Assembly: GCA_009823505.1 (NCBI GenBank)
Contig: VZQC01009608.1
Span: forward strand, 165,729 to 229,728
Origin: Rhizomys pruinosus
Taxonomy: Eukaryota > Chordata > Mammalia > Rodentia > Spalacidae
Direction: 5' to 3'
Length of the DNA: 64,000 bases
The notes beneath the pieces are model-generated. The model was not told the origin of the DNA, searched no databases, and worked only from the letters and a program-made list of their open reading frames with translations. A program made the translations under genes and the position numbers. Below are positions 11,491-23,070 of this stretch, one piece after another (position 1 is the stretch's first letter; each line of letters opens with the position of its first letter).

Positions 11491-12397
11491 CCCCTGCCCC
11501 CATTTCAGACCCAACCGTGTTTGCCTTGAAGCATCCTCTAAGGCCCCTTTGTCTGGGGATGGGCCGCTCCCCCCCCTCCCCCACTCTGACAGCTTGTTTT
11601 ACTGTAGACATCCCATCTCGGAGGGAAGCTCCTTAAGATGCAGGATGTTATACATTCCATCCTGCAAGGAAGTTCATACGTCAGGAAGTGAACAACTCAA
11701 TAGGTTCAGGAAGCCCCTGAAACTGACCAGATTCACTAGCCTCTGCTCTGCACGCATGTAAGCCCTGAGGACTGAGAGGGACTCTCAGACAAGCTTACTT
11801 TCCTGGAAGAAGCAAAGACCAGGCCAGCTGCCTAGAAGAGGCTTAGACCAACCAAGCTCCCAGAAAAGACACTCTCCAACCCCCTGAGCTGCCTGCAGAT
11901 TGTGCAGTATGTTCTAGATTTCCAGCTTTTGTGAGTTTTCACACATGCTGGGGTGGGCTTTGGTGATGTGCCTGTCTCTGAGTCATTTCTGCCCCTCACT
12001 CCTATTTCTGTAAGTTACCCCATTAAAACTCATTAGTTCTCCAAGTGGGTTCTCTATCTGTGGTGAGTAGACACTTGTTCATGTCTCCCCGGAACAGTGT
12101 CACACAACACAGGGAAGAAAAAAACAGCAAAACAGTCCACGAGTAAAAGCACAGGCCTTTGAGAAGGACTAGAAGGTAAACCATTCCAACAAATGCTACT
12201 GCTGTTTAGTCCATGCTTCCGAAGACGTTGTGAGCATCCAATTTGATGATGCTATCTCTACTGTTTGTGCATTTACTTGGAAGAGTCACGAGAGGGGACT
12301 GTTCTGCCCAGGACTGTCTCGATCAGGAACTCCAGTTGGCTCCTCAAAGGGGCTTTCCGAGGTAAGTTCTGCCAATTTTTTAAAATAATTAACATTA
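11491..12397. other. Unique sequence flanking the minisatellite
   Basis: About 900 bp with no recognised repeat or coding region. A 98-residue frame at 11465-11761 starts inside the array and has no family resemblance. Confidence 0.5.
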
Positions 12398-12605
12398 AAA
12401 ATATTTTTATTTTATATGTACGAGTGTATTGCTTGCATGTATGTAAGTGCACCCATGTTGTGTAATGCTTGTGGAGGTCAGAAGAGGGCATCGGATCTCC
12501 TGGAACTGGAGTTACAGATGCTTGTCCAATGGGTGGGGAACCAAACCTGGGATCCTCTGCAAGAGCAGTCACTGCTCTTTAACCATTGAGCCACCTCTCC
12601 AGCCC
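12398..12605 (-). mobile_element. B2 SINE (copy A of a shared-flank pair)
   Basis: Antisense B2: 'tatttttattttatatgta', 'ggaactggagttacagatg', 'gagccacctctccagcccc'. Its right flank is nearly the same as that of the B2 at 14949-15172. Confidence 0.93.
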
Positions 12606-12695
12606 CAACTGAGCATAACTTCTAATGAGGCAGTTATTGTCAAGACCAGAAGAGAAGCACAGTCTTCACTCTGAAAACGGCTGTCCCGCTGCATT
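12606..12695. repeat. ~90-bp flank shared with 15173-15262
   Basis: Starts 'aactgagcataacttctaat' and matches 'agctgagcataacttctaat' at 15173. Similarity continues through 'ggcagttattgtcaagacc' and fades by about 12695. Both copies sit at the 5' side of an antisense B2. Confidence 0.85.
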
Positions 12696-12789
12696 CCCTC
12701 TGCCCTCCCCCTTCCTCCTCCACATTCCCCTTCTCCTTTCCCCCTTCCCTTTCTTCCTTCCTTCCCCTCCCTTCTTCCCTCCTTCCCTA
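12693..12789. repeat. Polypyrimidine (C/T) tract
   Basis: About 100 bp of almost pure C and T on the + strand (for example 'cccttccctttcttccttcc'). The minus-strand glycine/arginine/lysine-rich frame here is an artefact of composition. Confidence 0.9.
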
Positions 12790-12795
12790 TAAAAA

Positions 12796-13556
12796 ACCCC
12801 TTTGTGCACAACATCTTCAAAATAGTCTTTTCAAGGGGTTGGGGTGTTAATAGCTCATTCCCGTCCTCTCTGTGCCAACTGTTGAATAAACATTAATTCC
12901 TTCTTGCCAGTTCTCATGTCTGGGAATTAGCTTTCAATCATCGAGTAAGTGACTTAGGTTCAATAGCAAGCGAACCAACGAAAGACAGCTTTGTCAATGA
13001 CGTCATGCCTCCACTTCTATCACAGGTTGCTATGTCCTGAGGAAACGTCGATGACAGTTATGCAGTTCTTTCCCTTGCCACATAAAAACAACTCAGAAAC
13101 AGAAGGTCTGAAAGCAGAAGGTCTCTCCCTATGTTCTCCATCACCTGCTGTCACAAGGATTTACTACGGGGAGTATATCCCTATCTAGTGCGTCAGCCCA
13201 GTCCTCTTTGTATGTAGAGCCTGGGAAGTGCTGCTGAGCTTATTTCTTTCTTTGAAAGACCAGGCTTTCCCATTATAGCTGTCTCAAAGGCTCTGATGGT
13301 GTCTTTGCATACATATTCAGGTGTTAGCCATCCTGATATGTTAGCCGTCCTGAGAGTAGAACCTGTATAAAGACTATCTACTGTGTGGCCGAGCCTTAGC
13401 ACGGAAGTGTCAATCTCTTCTACAAAAGTCATCGAATATTAACATATTTGTAAATCTTTTTAGGAAAAAAGACTCGAGAGTTGAGATTGTGTTATAACAC
13501 TTGGCAAAGGCCTTAAAAGTTTCTTTCTACAGCTCTTCCTTTTTTATATATGTTGC
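12796..13556. other. Unique sequence, nothing identifiable
   Basis: No repeat or coding evidence. The frames at 12991-13188 (+) and 13193-13432 (-) show no domain. Confidence 0.45.
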
Positions 13557-13572
13557 AGGAAGATCTTTTTCT

Positions 13573-13718
13573 TTTGGATTTTTGAGACAGGGTCTCCCTT
13601 TAGTCCCAGCTGGCCTGGAGCTCACTCTGTAGACCAGGCTGGCCTTGAACTCACAGAGATCCACCTGCCTCTACCTCCCGAGTGCTAGGATTAAAGGTGT
13701 GCGCCACCACGCCCGGCT
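13573..13718 (-). mobile_element. B1 SINE with 16-bp target-site duplication
   Basis: Near-consensus antisense B1 from 'tttggatttttgagacaggg' to 'ccaccacgcccggct'. It is bounded by identical direct repeats AGGAAGATCTTTTTCT at 13557-13572 and 13719-13734, so both boundaries are exact. The insertion is among the better preserved in the window. Confidence 0.97.
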
Positions 13719-13913
13719 AGGAAGATCTTTTTCTACCTCTGTCCAAATTTCCTTAATTTCTTCCCAAACCTAGGGCTTGGTAACAGTGGTCTCCCATTGG
13801 TAACAGGTCTCAACCTTTTCATAATTCTGTGGATACTTTTGGCTGTCCTGGCTTAGCAGGTGTGCTATTCTCCTTACCCAAAGCTCTGAATCTTACAAGA
13901 TCCTAGGAAATGC

Positions 13914-13926
13914 TATTTATTTATTT

Positions 13927-13966
<40 letters not shown>

Positions 13967-13968
13967 TT
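13914..13968. repeat. (TTTA)n microsatellite
   Basis: About 13 tetranucleotide units, an expanded antisense A-rich tail of the adjoining B1. Confidence 0.93.
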
Positions 13969-14108
13969 TTGGTGTTTTTGAGACAGGGTCTCCCTGTAGC
14001 CCCAGCTGGCTTGGAACTCGCTCTGTAGACCAGGTTGGCCTTGAACTCACAGAGGTCCACCTCTGCCTCCTGAGTGCTGGGATTAAAGGTGTGTGCTACC
14101 ACATCCAG
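13969..14108 (-). mobile_element. B1 SINE
   Basis: Antisense B1: 'ttttgagacagggtctccct', 'tgtagaccaggttggcc', 'gggattaaaggtgtgtgcta', 'ccacatccagcc'. Confidence 0.93.
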
Positions 14109-14351
14109 CCTGGGAAAATTTTAGCCCAAAAGGAATTCTGATTTAGAGAAAGAGACGTGTTGGGAGGTCCTCCACATGAACATCTTTGGCTGCTCAGGAG
14201 CTGCCCAAGTTATTTCTATGCCAAGTACAAAACTGCCTTTAAACAGGCAGTCGTCGACTCAGGGGCTGGTGTGCAGCTGAGGACAGATCCTCCCAGTATT
14301 TAGATCCCAGTATTTAGAGTGAAACCAAGGTTATAGTGCTTCATAGGACTT

Positions 14352-14702
14352 GTATCAGTTACTTTTATGTTGCTGTGATAAATGCCATGACCAAAGCAGC
14401 TTTAAAAAGTTTATTTGGCTTTCTGTTCCAGAAGGATAAGAGTCTATTATGACAGGAAGGTATGATGGCAGAGGCAGCCAGTGCAGAAAGCTGAAAGCTT
14501 GCATAGTCAAGCATGCACAGGAAGTAGAGAAGAGAAGCTGGAAGGGGCAAGGCTGTGCACTCTCCTAGCTCACCTCCCTGATGCACTTCCTTTGGCCGGG
14601 CCACACCTGAGGGTTCCATGACCTTCCCCAAACAGTGACACCAACTGACCACGTGTTCAAATACTTGACCTATGGGGCCATTTCTCATTCCAATCAGCAT
14701 AG
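14352..14702 (-). mobile_element. MaLR/ORR1-like LTR (antisense, solitary)
   Basis: On the minus strand this reads as a non-autonomous ERVL-MaLR LTR, with 'gagaaatggccccataggtc' at its start and 'catggcatttatcacagcaa' near its end. It matches the arrangement of the LTRs at 23071-23415 and 24726-25085. No internal region adjoins, so it is a solo LTR, typically left by recombination between two LTRs. Confidence 0.75.
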
Positions 14703-14948
14703 CCCTTGAAGATTACAAAGAGAGAGGAACTTTATTTTTCCATTTTATTGTATTCCAATTTATTCACATTAAAACTCTTACGGTTGGAGATAGAGAGCAG
14801 GGACAGTGAAGAATGAGCACTGTGTGATGCACAGAAGGCCAGCTCCTTATTAACATGGCCTTGCAGCATGGCTTGCTAAGGAAGGCAGGCTCTGGATCTG
14901 GACAGCCACATGTCTGCACAGCTTTAAAACTAGCTGACCATAACCTTA

Positions 14949-15172
14949 CATTTTTTCATTTATTATTTTTATTCTATGTGAATGAGTGTATTGCCCGCAG
15001 TTTTGTAAGTATACCTGTGTCATGCAATGCTCACATTCAGAGGAGGGCATTGGATCTCATGGAACCGGAGTTACAGACAGTTGTTAGCCGTCATTTGAGT
15101 GCTGGGAATCAAACCCAGGTTGTCTGCAAGAGCAACCAGTGCTGTTAACCACTGAGCCTTCTCTCCAGCCCC
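14949..15172 (-). mobile_element. B2 SINE (copy B of a shared-flank pair)
   Basis: Antisense B2: 'ggaaccggagttacagacag', 'gagccttctctccagcccc'. An imperfect target-site duplication, 'agctgaccataacctta' at 14932-14948 and 'agctgagcataacttct' at 15173-15189, marks this as the original insertion site. Confidence 0.93.
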
Positions 15173-15280
15173 AGCTGAGCATAACTTCTAATGTGGCAGT
15201 TATTGTCAAGACCGGAAAGGAAATACAAACTCCATTCTGCAAATGGAGACAGAACTGCTTGGTAAGATTGTTGTGGGGAT

Positions 15281-15440
15281 GAGCATGGTGGCACACACCT
15301 GTAATCTCAGCATTTAGGAGGCACAGGCAGTGGATCTCTGTGAGTCCAAGGCCAGCCTGGTCTACATAGTGAGTTCCAGGCCAGCTGGGCCTACAGGGAG
15401 ACCCTGTCTAAAACAAAACAAAGCAAAACACAAATAAAAC
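15281..15440 (+). mobile_element. B1 SINE
   Basis: Sense B1: 'gagcatggtggcacacacct', 'ccaaggccagcctggtctac', 'gagaccctgtctaaaacaaa', with an A-rich AAACA tail. Confidence 0.94.
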
Positions 15441-15693
15441 AATTACTGTGTGGACTAACAAGTATTTTAATACATTTCTTAGTAAAGTAACTGTCATATT
15501 TATATTTAATCATGATGTTTATAGTAACATTAACAGCAATATAAATGAGGACATCAACAACTTTAAGGGAAAGTAAGGTTGAAAAGTATCTACTTAAATT
15601 TCCTCTATTTGTAATGTTCTAAAGTTAGTCTATATATTGCTTTCTGCTGACTTTACTTAAAAACATATCTAACAAAAAGCTCAAGTAAAGATT

Positions 15694-16115
15694 ATGAAAA
15701 AATTAAAAAATACACAAAAGTGGAACAACCAGAAAATGTGGGACACTATGAAAAGATCAAACCTCTGCATCATAGGAATAGAGGAAGGAGAAGAATCCCA
15801 AGAGAATGGTATTGAGCAGATCTTCAACAGAATAATAGATGAAAATTTCCCCAAACTAAAAAAGAACAAACCAATACAAATACAAGAAGCCACAGAACTC
15901 CAGACAAGATCAGAGAAAAAATTCCCCACACCATATCATAGTTAAAATGCTAGACACCCAAAACAAAGACAAAATTCTGAAAGCCACAAGAGAAAAACAA
16001 CAAGTTACATATAAGGGGAAAACCCATCAGAATTACAACTGACTTCTCAGTGCAAACTATGAAAGCAAGAAGAATGTGGAGCAAAGCATTCCCAGTGTTA
16101 AAGGACAATACCCAC
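15694..16115 (+). pseudogene. L1 ORF1 fragment (RNA-binding half)
   Basis: ORF1p is the L1 nucleic-acid chaperone (coiled coil, RRM, C-terminal domain) that coats L1 RNA. The first 83 codons here contain WDTMKRSNLCIIGIEEGEE and a following NxIIDENFPxL block, which align to the start of the RRM in rodent ORF1p. After a stop at 15945 the DNA continues in other frames ('acatataaggggaaaaccca', 'tcagaattacaactgacttc', 'actatgaaagcaagaagaa'), matching the downstream RRM/C-terminal domain. The coiled coil is missing and the C-terminal end is lost at the junction with ORF2 near 16115. Confidence 0.85.
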
Positions 16116-16139
16116 TGAGCCCTTTGGACAGGTCACCTG

Positions 16140-19100
16140 GGAAAAGAATAAACAGAGAGACATCTGAACTGAATGATACCATACACCAAACAGACCTCAG
16201 AGACATCTACTGAATATTGCACCCAAATATCAGAGAATACACTTTCTACTCAGCACCCCAAGGAACATTCTCCAAAATAGACCACATACTTGGACACAGA
16301 ACATTCTCCAAAATAGACCACATACTTGGACACAGAAAAAAACCTCAACAAATACAAAAAGATTGAAATAATGCATTCTATTAGGTCACAGTGCAATAAA
16401 GCTCAATATCAATACCAAGATAAGCCCTATTATATACAAGAACACATGGAGACTAAACAACACACCTCTGAATAATGAAAGGGTCAAGGAAGAAATAAAG
16501 AAAGAAATAAAAGCATTCCTGAAACCGAATGACAATGAGAATACAACACAACAAAACCTATGGGATACTTTAAAAGCAGTCCTAAGAGGAAAGTTTATAG
16601 CCCTGGGTGCCTACATTAGAAAAACAGAAAGAGCACAAGTGAACTATTTAACACTCCAGCTAAAACACTTGAGAGACAACAACAAATGAACCCTAAATGC
16701 AACAGACAGGAAAAAGTAACAAAAATCAGAGTAGATATCAATGAAATAGAAGCAAAGAAAACAATACAAAAAAATCAATGAATCCAAAAGTTGGTTCTTT
16801 GAGAGAATAAATAAGACCTCTAGCCCAGTTAACCAAAAGAAAGCAACTTCAAATCAATAGAATCCATGTTGAAAGGGGAAATATCACAACAGACAATGAA
16901 AAGATCCAGACAATCATATGGTAATACTTCAAAAACCTATACGCTACTAAGTTTGGAAAACCCAGGAGAAATGGATGAAAATCTGAAATCCTGGGAATCA
17001 TCAAAGCTTAACCAAGTAGAGATTGACAGCTTAAACAGATCTATAGTATATGAAGAAATTGAAAATGTAATAAGAAACCTCCCAACTAAAAAAAGCCCAG
17101 GCCCAGATGGTTTCATGGCAGAATTTTATAATACATTTCAAAAAGGCTTACAACCATTATTACTCAAATTGTTTAGAAGGATACAAGCAGAGGGAAATCT
17201 CCCAAATTCCTTCTACAAAGCCAGCATCACTCTAATACCAAAACCAGGCAAAGATACAACCAAGAAAGAGAACTATAGACCCATCTCATTAATGAAAACA
17301 CATGCAAAAATTCTCGACAAAATACTTGCAAACCGCATACAGACCAACATCAAAAAGATCATCCATCATGACCAAGTTGGATTCATATCAGAAATGCAGG
17401 GATTGTTCAACATATGAAAATCAATTAATATCATAAAACACATAAATGGACTGGAAGACAAAAACCACACCATCATCTCAATTGACACAGAAAAAGCCTT
17501 TGACAAAATCCAGCATCCCTTCATGCTTAAAGTCCTTGAGGGAATTGGATTGGAGGGATCATTCCTCATTGTAATCAAAGCCATATATAGGAATCCCACA
17601 GCCAGCATCATCCTAAATGGAGAAAAGACAGAAGCATTCCCCTTAAAGGTAGGAACTCGGCAAGGCTGCCCCCTGTCACCAATCCTCTTCAAATATAGTG
17701 CTTGAAACACTTGCTAGGGCAATAAGGCAAGAAAAGGAAATTAAAGGAGTACTAATTGGAAAGGAGGAAGTCAAGCTATCCTTTTTTGCAGATGATATGA
17801 TAGTTTACTTAAGGGATGCTAAAAACCTCCACCAGAAAACTCCTAGAAATGATTAAGAGTTTCAGTAAAGTGGCAGGATACAAAATTAACCTAGAAAAAT
17901 CAGTAGCATTTCTTTACACCAACAACAAACAAATGAAGAAGGAATACAAGGAGAACTTCCCATTCACAATAGCCTCGAAAACAATAGAATACCTAGGAAC
18001 AAACCTAACCAAAGACACCAAAGACCTCTACAAAAATTTCTTAAATCCCTGAAGAAAGAAATTGAAGAATACATCAGGAGGTGGAAAGAACTCCCATGCT
18101 CATGGATTGGGAAAATTAATATAGTAAAAATGTCCATTCTGCCCAAATTAATTTACAGATTCATTGCAATCCCAATTAAAATCCCCAAGAGTTTCTTCAC
18201 AGAATTGGGAAAAAACTCCTCAATTTCATGTGGAAAAACAAAAGACCCCAAATAAACAAAACAACCCTGAGCAAAAAGAGCAATACAAGGGGGAATCTCT
18301 AAATCCAGACTTCAAACTATACTGCAGGGCTATAGTCATAAAAACAGCTTGGTACTGGCACAAAAACAGACCTGTTGACCAATGGAACAAAACTGAAGAT
18401 CCAAACTTGAGCACATACAACTTCAGACACCTCATATTTGACAAGGGGGCCAAAAAGACTCAATTAAGGAAAGACAGCATCTTCAGCAAGTGGTGTTGGC
18501 AAAACTGGATCACCACTTGTAGAAGAATAAAGTTAAATCCCTACCTCTCACACTGTACAAAAGTCAACTCCAGATGGATCAAAGACCTCAACATGAAACC
18601 CAAAACTCTGAAGGTGATAGAAGAAAAAGTTGGCAGCAGCCTACAAGACATAGACATAGGAAAAACCTTCCTAAATCAGCTGTGCAAGAAATAAGATCGA
18701 CAATTGACAAATGGGATGTCATTAAATTCAAAAGCTTCTGTACATGAAAAGAAACAATCAAGGAAGTGAAGAAAAAAAACACGGAATGGGAGGAAACCTT
18801 CACTGTAGATACATCTGACAAAGCATCGATTTCCAGAATATATAAACTACTCAAAAAACAAGGAAGAAAACAAATGACTGACTCCAAAGATGGAGCATAG
18901 AGCTGAACAGAGACTTCACAAGTGAGGAATTAGAGATGGCTGAAAACCATCTTTAAAAATGTTCAATGTCGGCAATAATTAAGGAAATGCAAATTAAAAC
19001 CACTTTAAGATATCATCTCACTCCCATAAGTCTGGCTAGGATCAAGAAAACAAATGATACCAAGTGCTGAAGAGGTTGTGGGGAAAGGGGAACACTTGTA

Positions 19101-19460
19101 GTAACAAGCGGGAATGTAAACTCGTACAGCCACTATGGAAAGCAGTGTGGAGAACTCTTGGAAGACTGAAAATGAGCTTGCCACCTGACCCAGTCATACC
19201 ACTCCTGGGTCTTACCACAGGGATACACAAGACTCATCTTACGACAGAGATACATGTACAGCCATGTTTACTGCAGCTCTCTTTACAATAGTGAAGGAGC
19301 CGGGACCAACCCAAGTGCCCCTCAACTGAGGAGTGGAAAGAGAAAATGTGGTACATCTGCACAATGGAGTTCTATGCAGCAGTAAAGGAAGATGATATCA
19401 TGAACTTTGCAGGTAAATGAATAGAACTAGAAGATATCATGTTAAGTGAAGTAACATAGT
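16140..19460 (+). pseudogene. L1 ORF2 pseudogene (endonuclease end, RT, C-terminal domain)
   Basis: ORF2p supplies endonuclease and reverse transcriptase for target-primed reverse transcription. Visible in order: the late endonuclease block ('tacactttctactcagcacc', 'gaccacatacttggacacag', NTWRLNN at about 16445); the linker around LWDTLKAVLRGKFIALGAYI (16560-16617); RT fingers [16 protein letters not shown] and [20 protein letters not shown] (17080-17290); palm [10 protein letters not shown] (17783-17812); thumb [30 protein letters not shown] (18308-18367); [20 protein letters not shown]; and the C-terminal block to about 19460. The N-terminal endonuclease half is deleted. At least five open segments (16866-17417, 17523-17705, 17816-18052, 18164-18694, 19064-19291) are separated by stops or indels, so this is clearly inactive. 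Confidence 0.92.
16264..16336 (+). repeat. 36-bp tandem duplication inside L1 ORF2
   Basis: 'acattctccaaaatagacca' and the following bases to 'ggacacag' occur twice in direct succession (16265-16300 and 16301-16336). The second copy is absent from normal ORF2, so it is a replication or repair duplication private to this copy. Confidence 0.9.
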
Positions 19461-21255
19461 CCCAGAAAAACAAACGACGATGAATGATATCCCTTATCTG
19501 TGGATGCTAGCACCAATTACCTAATTGTATGGCAAACTGAGCAACGTCAATGTGATCTGAAAACAACTGTGCTCTTATATTGTGAATCCCTTAACAGGTT
19601 CTAGAGCTAAGCTACCATTTATTTTCAGAGTTAGGAACTTTTGGTATACAGATGAAGGATATATTTGTATATTTAAGAGTAATGTAAGATCAAAGGAATG
19701 TGGAAAAAACTAGTTTGTCATGGCATTATGCTAACCACATTATTTTATCAGTGTGTTTCTTACTATTTCATTTTACAAGGCAGCTTGAGCTTTTGTCCAA
19801 GCATTTTCTAAAGTATTATAAAGTAGTTAAAAGTGTCAAGTGTAACTTATCCTTTCTGGATGCTTAACGACCATACTTAAAGCCCATACCAATTTGGCCA
19901 AGGGTCTTAAGGGATAACTTTGTTCCTTGACCTCAGAAGTCAAGGAGGTCCCAGGGGACTATGCATGGAGCATCTCTTGAAATGTCCTGAAAATATGAGT
20001 CACCAGTCTTCCTGTGTAGGGAGATCTTGGAGGTCCAGTAATGGGACTTCAGCCAGTATCCAGTCTATAAAGAGGAAAGTCTGCTCATGCTTCAAAAAAG
20101 GAAGCCTGGTCTAGCAAGACCTGGCTTTGTCCTTGAGTAGATAGACCTGGTGATTGAAAAGCCAAAAGGAGCCAGGGACTCCCCCCTCCCCCCCAAAACC
20201 CTAAGTGACCCTTGAGGACCAGATCTTCAACTGACCTTGAGAAAACAAAAACCTTGGTTAATCTGGGCTAACTGTGTGGCCTTAAACATCCAGGAGGAAA
20301 GTATAACCAGAAATAAATAGTAAGGCCTGAGAAATTGTACTTCAGGTATAAAACTGGAGCTCTTAGTAAAAAGAAAAAAAAAAAAGGCACAGTTGTTTTG
20401 CCTCTCTTACCAGCAAGTGCAGCTACGCTGTAGCTGCCACTGCTTTTGCCATCCTTCAAAGATGTGAGAAGACACAGCTTTTCAACCTTCCAATATGGAC
20501 TGAAGACTCATGCCTCTCTAAGAATCCTCCAAACCTTCAGTGCCAGATGGGGACTGTATAACTGGTTGGATACTGGAGAAACTAATGGGGTTTCTGCCTT
20601 TTCAGGTCATAGGACGCTGTTGTTGGACTCACCAGGCTGTATATGGACACAAAGGAACGATCAAGGACAGGACGTTGTGCTTACTGGACCTCATTTGTTG
20701 ACTTGGGAGGGAAAACCCCAGTGTTGGAATCACAAGGGCAGAACTGATGTTGTGTTGGGGCTGCCAAGGAGGAGACTTCGAACATGACATTCTTCAGCCT
20801 AAATAAAAAAAATCATGGGGCTGGGAGAGAGATGAATAACATGGGTGCACCTACCCACATCAGACTGCACATCATACACTATAATAAATTAAATAATTTT
20901 TTTAAAAAATATAAGCGCGAGATGCTAAAACCTATGATATATGTGTGCATCGATGTGCATATTTGCGGGTTGATGCATGTGTGGAGAAGGAATATACAAC
21001 CACACAGAACAGAAAAGACTGTGGTCAGAGAACATGACTGCAATAGTGAACTGCACTGGAAACAGTAAACTTCTGCATCAAGAATTTTGAGAGAGCTGAA
21101 GAAACAGATGAAAAAAATATGTTTGGCAGAATGCATGAGGCTCTGGTAGGGTGGGGGTGGAAGGGAGGGGGGAGCATGGGTCCAGATTTATTTGTAAGTA
21201 TTTTGTGAATAGAAATAAAAAAGAAACTTCAATAAAATATTGGCTTTAAAATGTT
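19461..21255 (+). mobile_element. Long 3' UTR of the central L1
   Basis: About 1.8 kb of non-coding tail, homologous to 460-2130 and 50792-52463. Shared blocks include 'caccaattacctaattgtat', 'aacaactgtgctcttatatt', 'cttaacgaccatacttaaag', 'gatatatgtg' and the terminal 'gcagaatgcatgag' with a G-run and AATAAA. The cytosine run near 20180 is shared by all three copies. Confidence 0.88.
20813..20905 (+). mobile_element. Truncated B2-like insert in the L1 3' UTR
   Basis: Bases from 'ggggctgggagagagatgaa' to an A/T-rich end are absent at the same point in the L1 copy at 1810-1835. The opening resembles a B2 5' end, with the middle deleted. Confidence 0.55.
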
Positions 21256-21256
21256 C

Positions 21257-21261
<5 letters not shown>

Positions 21262-21293
<32 letters not shown>

Positions 21294-21294
21294 C
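21262..21294. repeat. (TA)n microsatellite
   Basis: Alternating A/T, about 15 dinucleotides, immediately 3' of the L1 end and 5' of a B1. Confidence 0.95.
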
Positions 21295-21297
21295 TAT

Positions 21298-21465
21298 ATA
21301 GTGGTGGTGCATGCCTTTAATCCTAGGGGCACTTTGGAGGCAGGGCATGATTCCTGTGAGTTTTCAAGACGCAGCCTGGTCTACCATAATGAGTTCCAGG
21401 CCAGCTGGGGGGCTACAAGGAGACCCTGTCCTCAAAGAAAGAAGAGAAACAACAAAAAAAAAAAA

Positions 21466-21466
<1 letters not shown>
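21298..21466 (+). mobile_element. B1 SINE inserted within (TA)n
   Basis: Sense B1: 'gtggtggtgcatgcctttaa', 'gcctggtctaccataatgag', 'gagaccctgtcctcaaagaa'. TA repeats flank both sides, consistent with insertion into, or tail growth next to, the microsatellite. Confidence 0.9.

Positions 21467-21503
<37 letters not shown>
21467..21503. repeat. (TA)n microsatellite
   Basis: Alternating A/T run following the B1 A-tail. Confidence 0.95.
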
Positions 21504-21506
<3 letters not shown>

Positions 21507-22475
21507 CATACTCAAAAATATCAGTAGTATGCAAATATCTAATCAACAAAACTTCTCATATATCAATGATGGAGGTCTGTTAATAACACAATTACCGCGG
21601 ATTTACATGGGCTCCTGAAGGTGGTTGTAGGTGACCTCCACCCTGACTATAATGTATTCTTTCTTTGAAGCTCCTTCCTGGTCCCTTCTTCATGACCACC
21701 AAGGAGAGCTAGAGGGCCTTGGAGAGGAGGCTCAGAATAGCACTGACTTGATTTTGGCAACATGCATATTGTTTCTTCAGCTAACTCAGCATGCTGGAGA
21801 TCATTTTACAGCAGTGTTATCATGTGGTTTCAGTAGAAAAAAGTCCCCATGTAAAAATAGCCCCTTCCTCCTCAGCATGTCTGCTCCTTTTAATGAAAAT
21901 AAGGCTTTCACTTAGACTGAGCCAATGCAGTTATCAAGGCGTGAGCTAAAATCTCATCTGCTTCAAACACTGCTAGCCAAATTCACTAACAGTGGTACTT
22001 ACAACTACCGACAATAAGAAAGCCACTGCGTTAGAGGCAGGGTCAGGGCAGGCTGACTCCCATTCTGCTCAGGCAGCTTCCCAGAGGAAGCCCCAGTGCG
22101 TGGTCAGTGAGGAGAAGCCCAGTGCCTCCAGAGGAATATTTACAACACGGACAAACTGAACAGGAGCGAAGAGGAATCGGTAACGTTCGCAGATTCCTAT
22201 CTGATCCAATTAGAAATAAAAAAGAGATAAACGAATGTCATCCTGGCCATATGGAAAGCTGGTGGGTTGCTCCCTAGAGAGCGGGGTTCCGTGCATATTC
22301 CCAGCCTTCCTTTGATCACTTCATAGTCTGCTTTGCAATTTGGAACCTTCTGTGTACATTAGCAGTGTGAAAAATAAAACAGAGCATAGGAAGTTTTATT
22401 TTGTATTTTTAAGGAAAGATCTAGCAACACTTTGAAAAATTATCCCAGAAAATAGTTTAGAACCAGGCCAAGAAA
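21504..22475. other. Unique sequence, nothing identifiable
   Basis: About 970 bp without a supported repeat or gene. The frame at 21631-21915 has no family signature. Confidence 0.45.
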
Positions 22476-22558
22476 GCTGGGATGTGGCTTTGCGGTAGAA
22501 ATCTTGCTTAGCCTGCACTAGGTCGTAAGTTCAAACCCCCAGTGCTGAAACAAAACAG
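22476..22558 (+). mobile_element. ID-type SINE remnant
   Basis: Sense 'gctgggatgtggctttgcgg', 'ttcaaacccccagtgctga' and an A-rich AAACA tail. It has an ID/tRNA-Ala-like layout with substitutions in the promoter boxes. Confidence 0.7.
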
Positions 22559-22735
22559 AACCAGCTACCAGAGGCCTCTTAGGACATGTTCAGAATCTGA
22601 TGCAAGTTATGCCCACTGAGGTACTTTCCAGAGCACCTCAGAACAGTGATGATGGATGAGTAAGTTTGGCTATGAACATACAATCTGCAAGTTGCTAATC
22701 AGTAACATTCATTTGAGACTTTGGACTCTGGAATT

Positions 22736-22982
22736 AAAAAAAATTTTTTTTAAATTTATTTTTGTATGTGTATGAATGTACTGTCTGCATGAAGGTTTGT
22801 GCACCCGTGTCGTGCAATGCCACAGAGGTCAGAAGAGGGTCTCGGATTCCCCTGGAACTGGAGTTCTCCTGGAATTGGAGTTCCAGATGGTTCTTAGCTG
22901 CCATGTGGGTGCTGGGGATCGAACCTGGATCCTGTGCAAGAGCAGTCAGTGCTCTTAACTGCTAGGCTATCTCTCCAGCCCC
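22736..22982 (-). mobile_element. B2 SINE with 14-bp target-site duplication
   Basis: Antisense B2 ('ctggaattggagttccagat', 'ctctccagcccc') bounded by identical TGGACTCTGGAATT at 22722-22735 and 22983-22996. A short duplication of 'ctggaactggagttctc' lies inside (22853-22880). It interrupts the 3' end of a MaLR internal region, whose remainder follows at 22997. Confidence 0.95.
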
Positions 22983-23070
22983 TGGACTCTGGAATTTTGA
23001 ACAGTATTGAGACTGGTAAAGATTATGGAGAATTTTCTGGTCATGAGCCTATGGGGGCCAGGCAGTGGAA

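Larger units (their letters stand above)
15690..21255 (+). mobile_element. L1, the longest copy: ORF1 piece, ORF2, long 3' UTR
   Basis: A 5.6-kb sense L1. It lacks a 5' UTR and the first half of ORF1, has an internal deletion joining ORF1 near 16115 to the endonuclease part of ORF2, then runs through the reverse transcriptase and C-terminal domain to a ~2-kb 3' UTR. It ends with 'cagaatgcatgagg', a G-rich run and 'cttcaataaaatattggctt' before an AT microsatellite. A B2-like fragment interrupts the 3' UTR near 20813-20905. Numerous stops and frameshifts show it cannot retrotranspose, but it is complete enough to serve as a local reference for the other L1 pieces. Confidence 0.95.

Noticed and set aside
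10358..11514. Minus-strand frames rich in FQSQLCSEL repeats, as a secreted repeat protein
   Set aside because: They follow the 47-bp minisatellite. The unit is not a multiple of three and its C-runs vary, so the frame changes repeatedly; there is no start context or conserved flank.
16866..18694. A functional reverse transcriptase gene
   Set aside because: The RT motifs are clear, but they are spread over several frames with stops, and the endonuclease N-terminus is deleted. It is an L1 ORF2 pseudogene.
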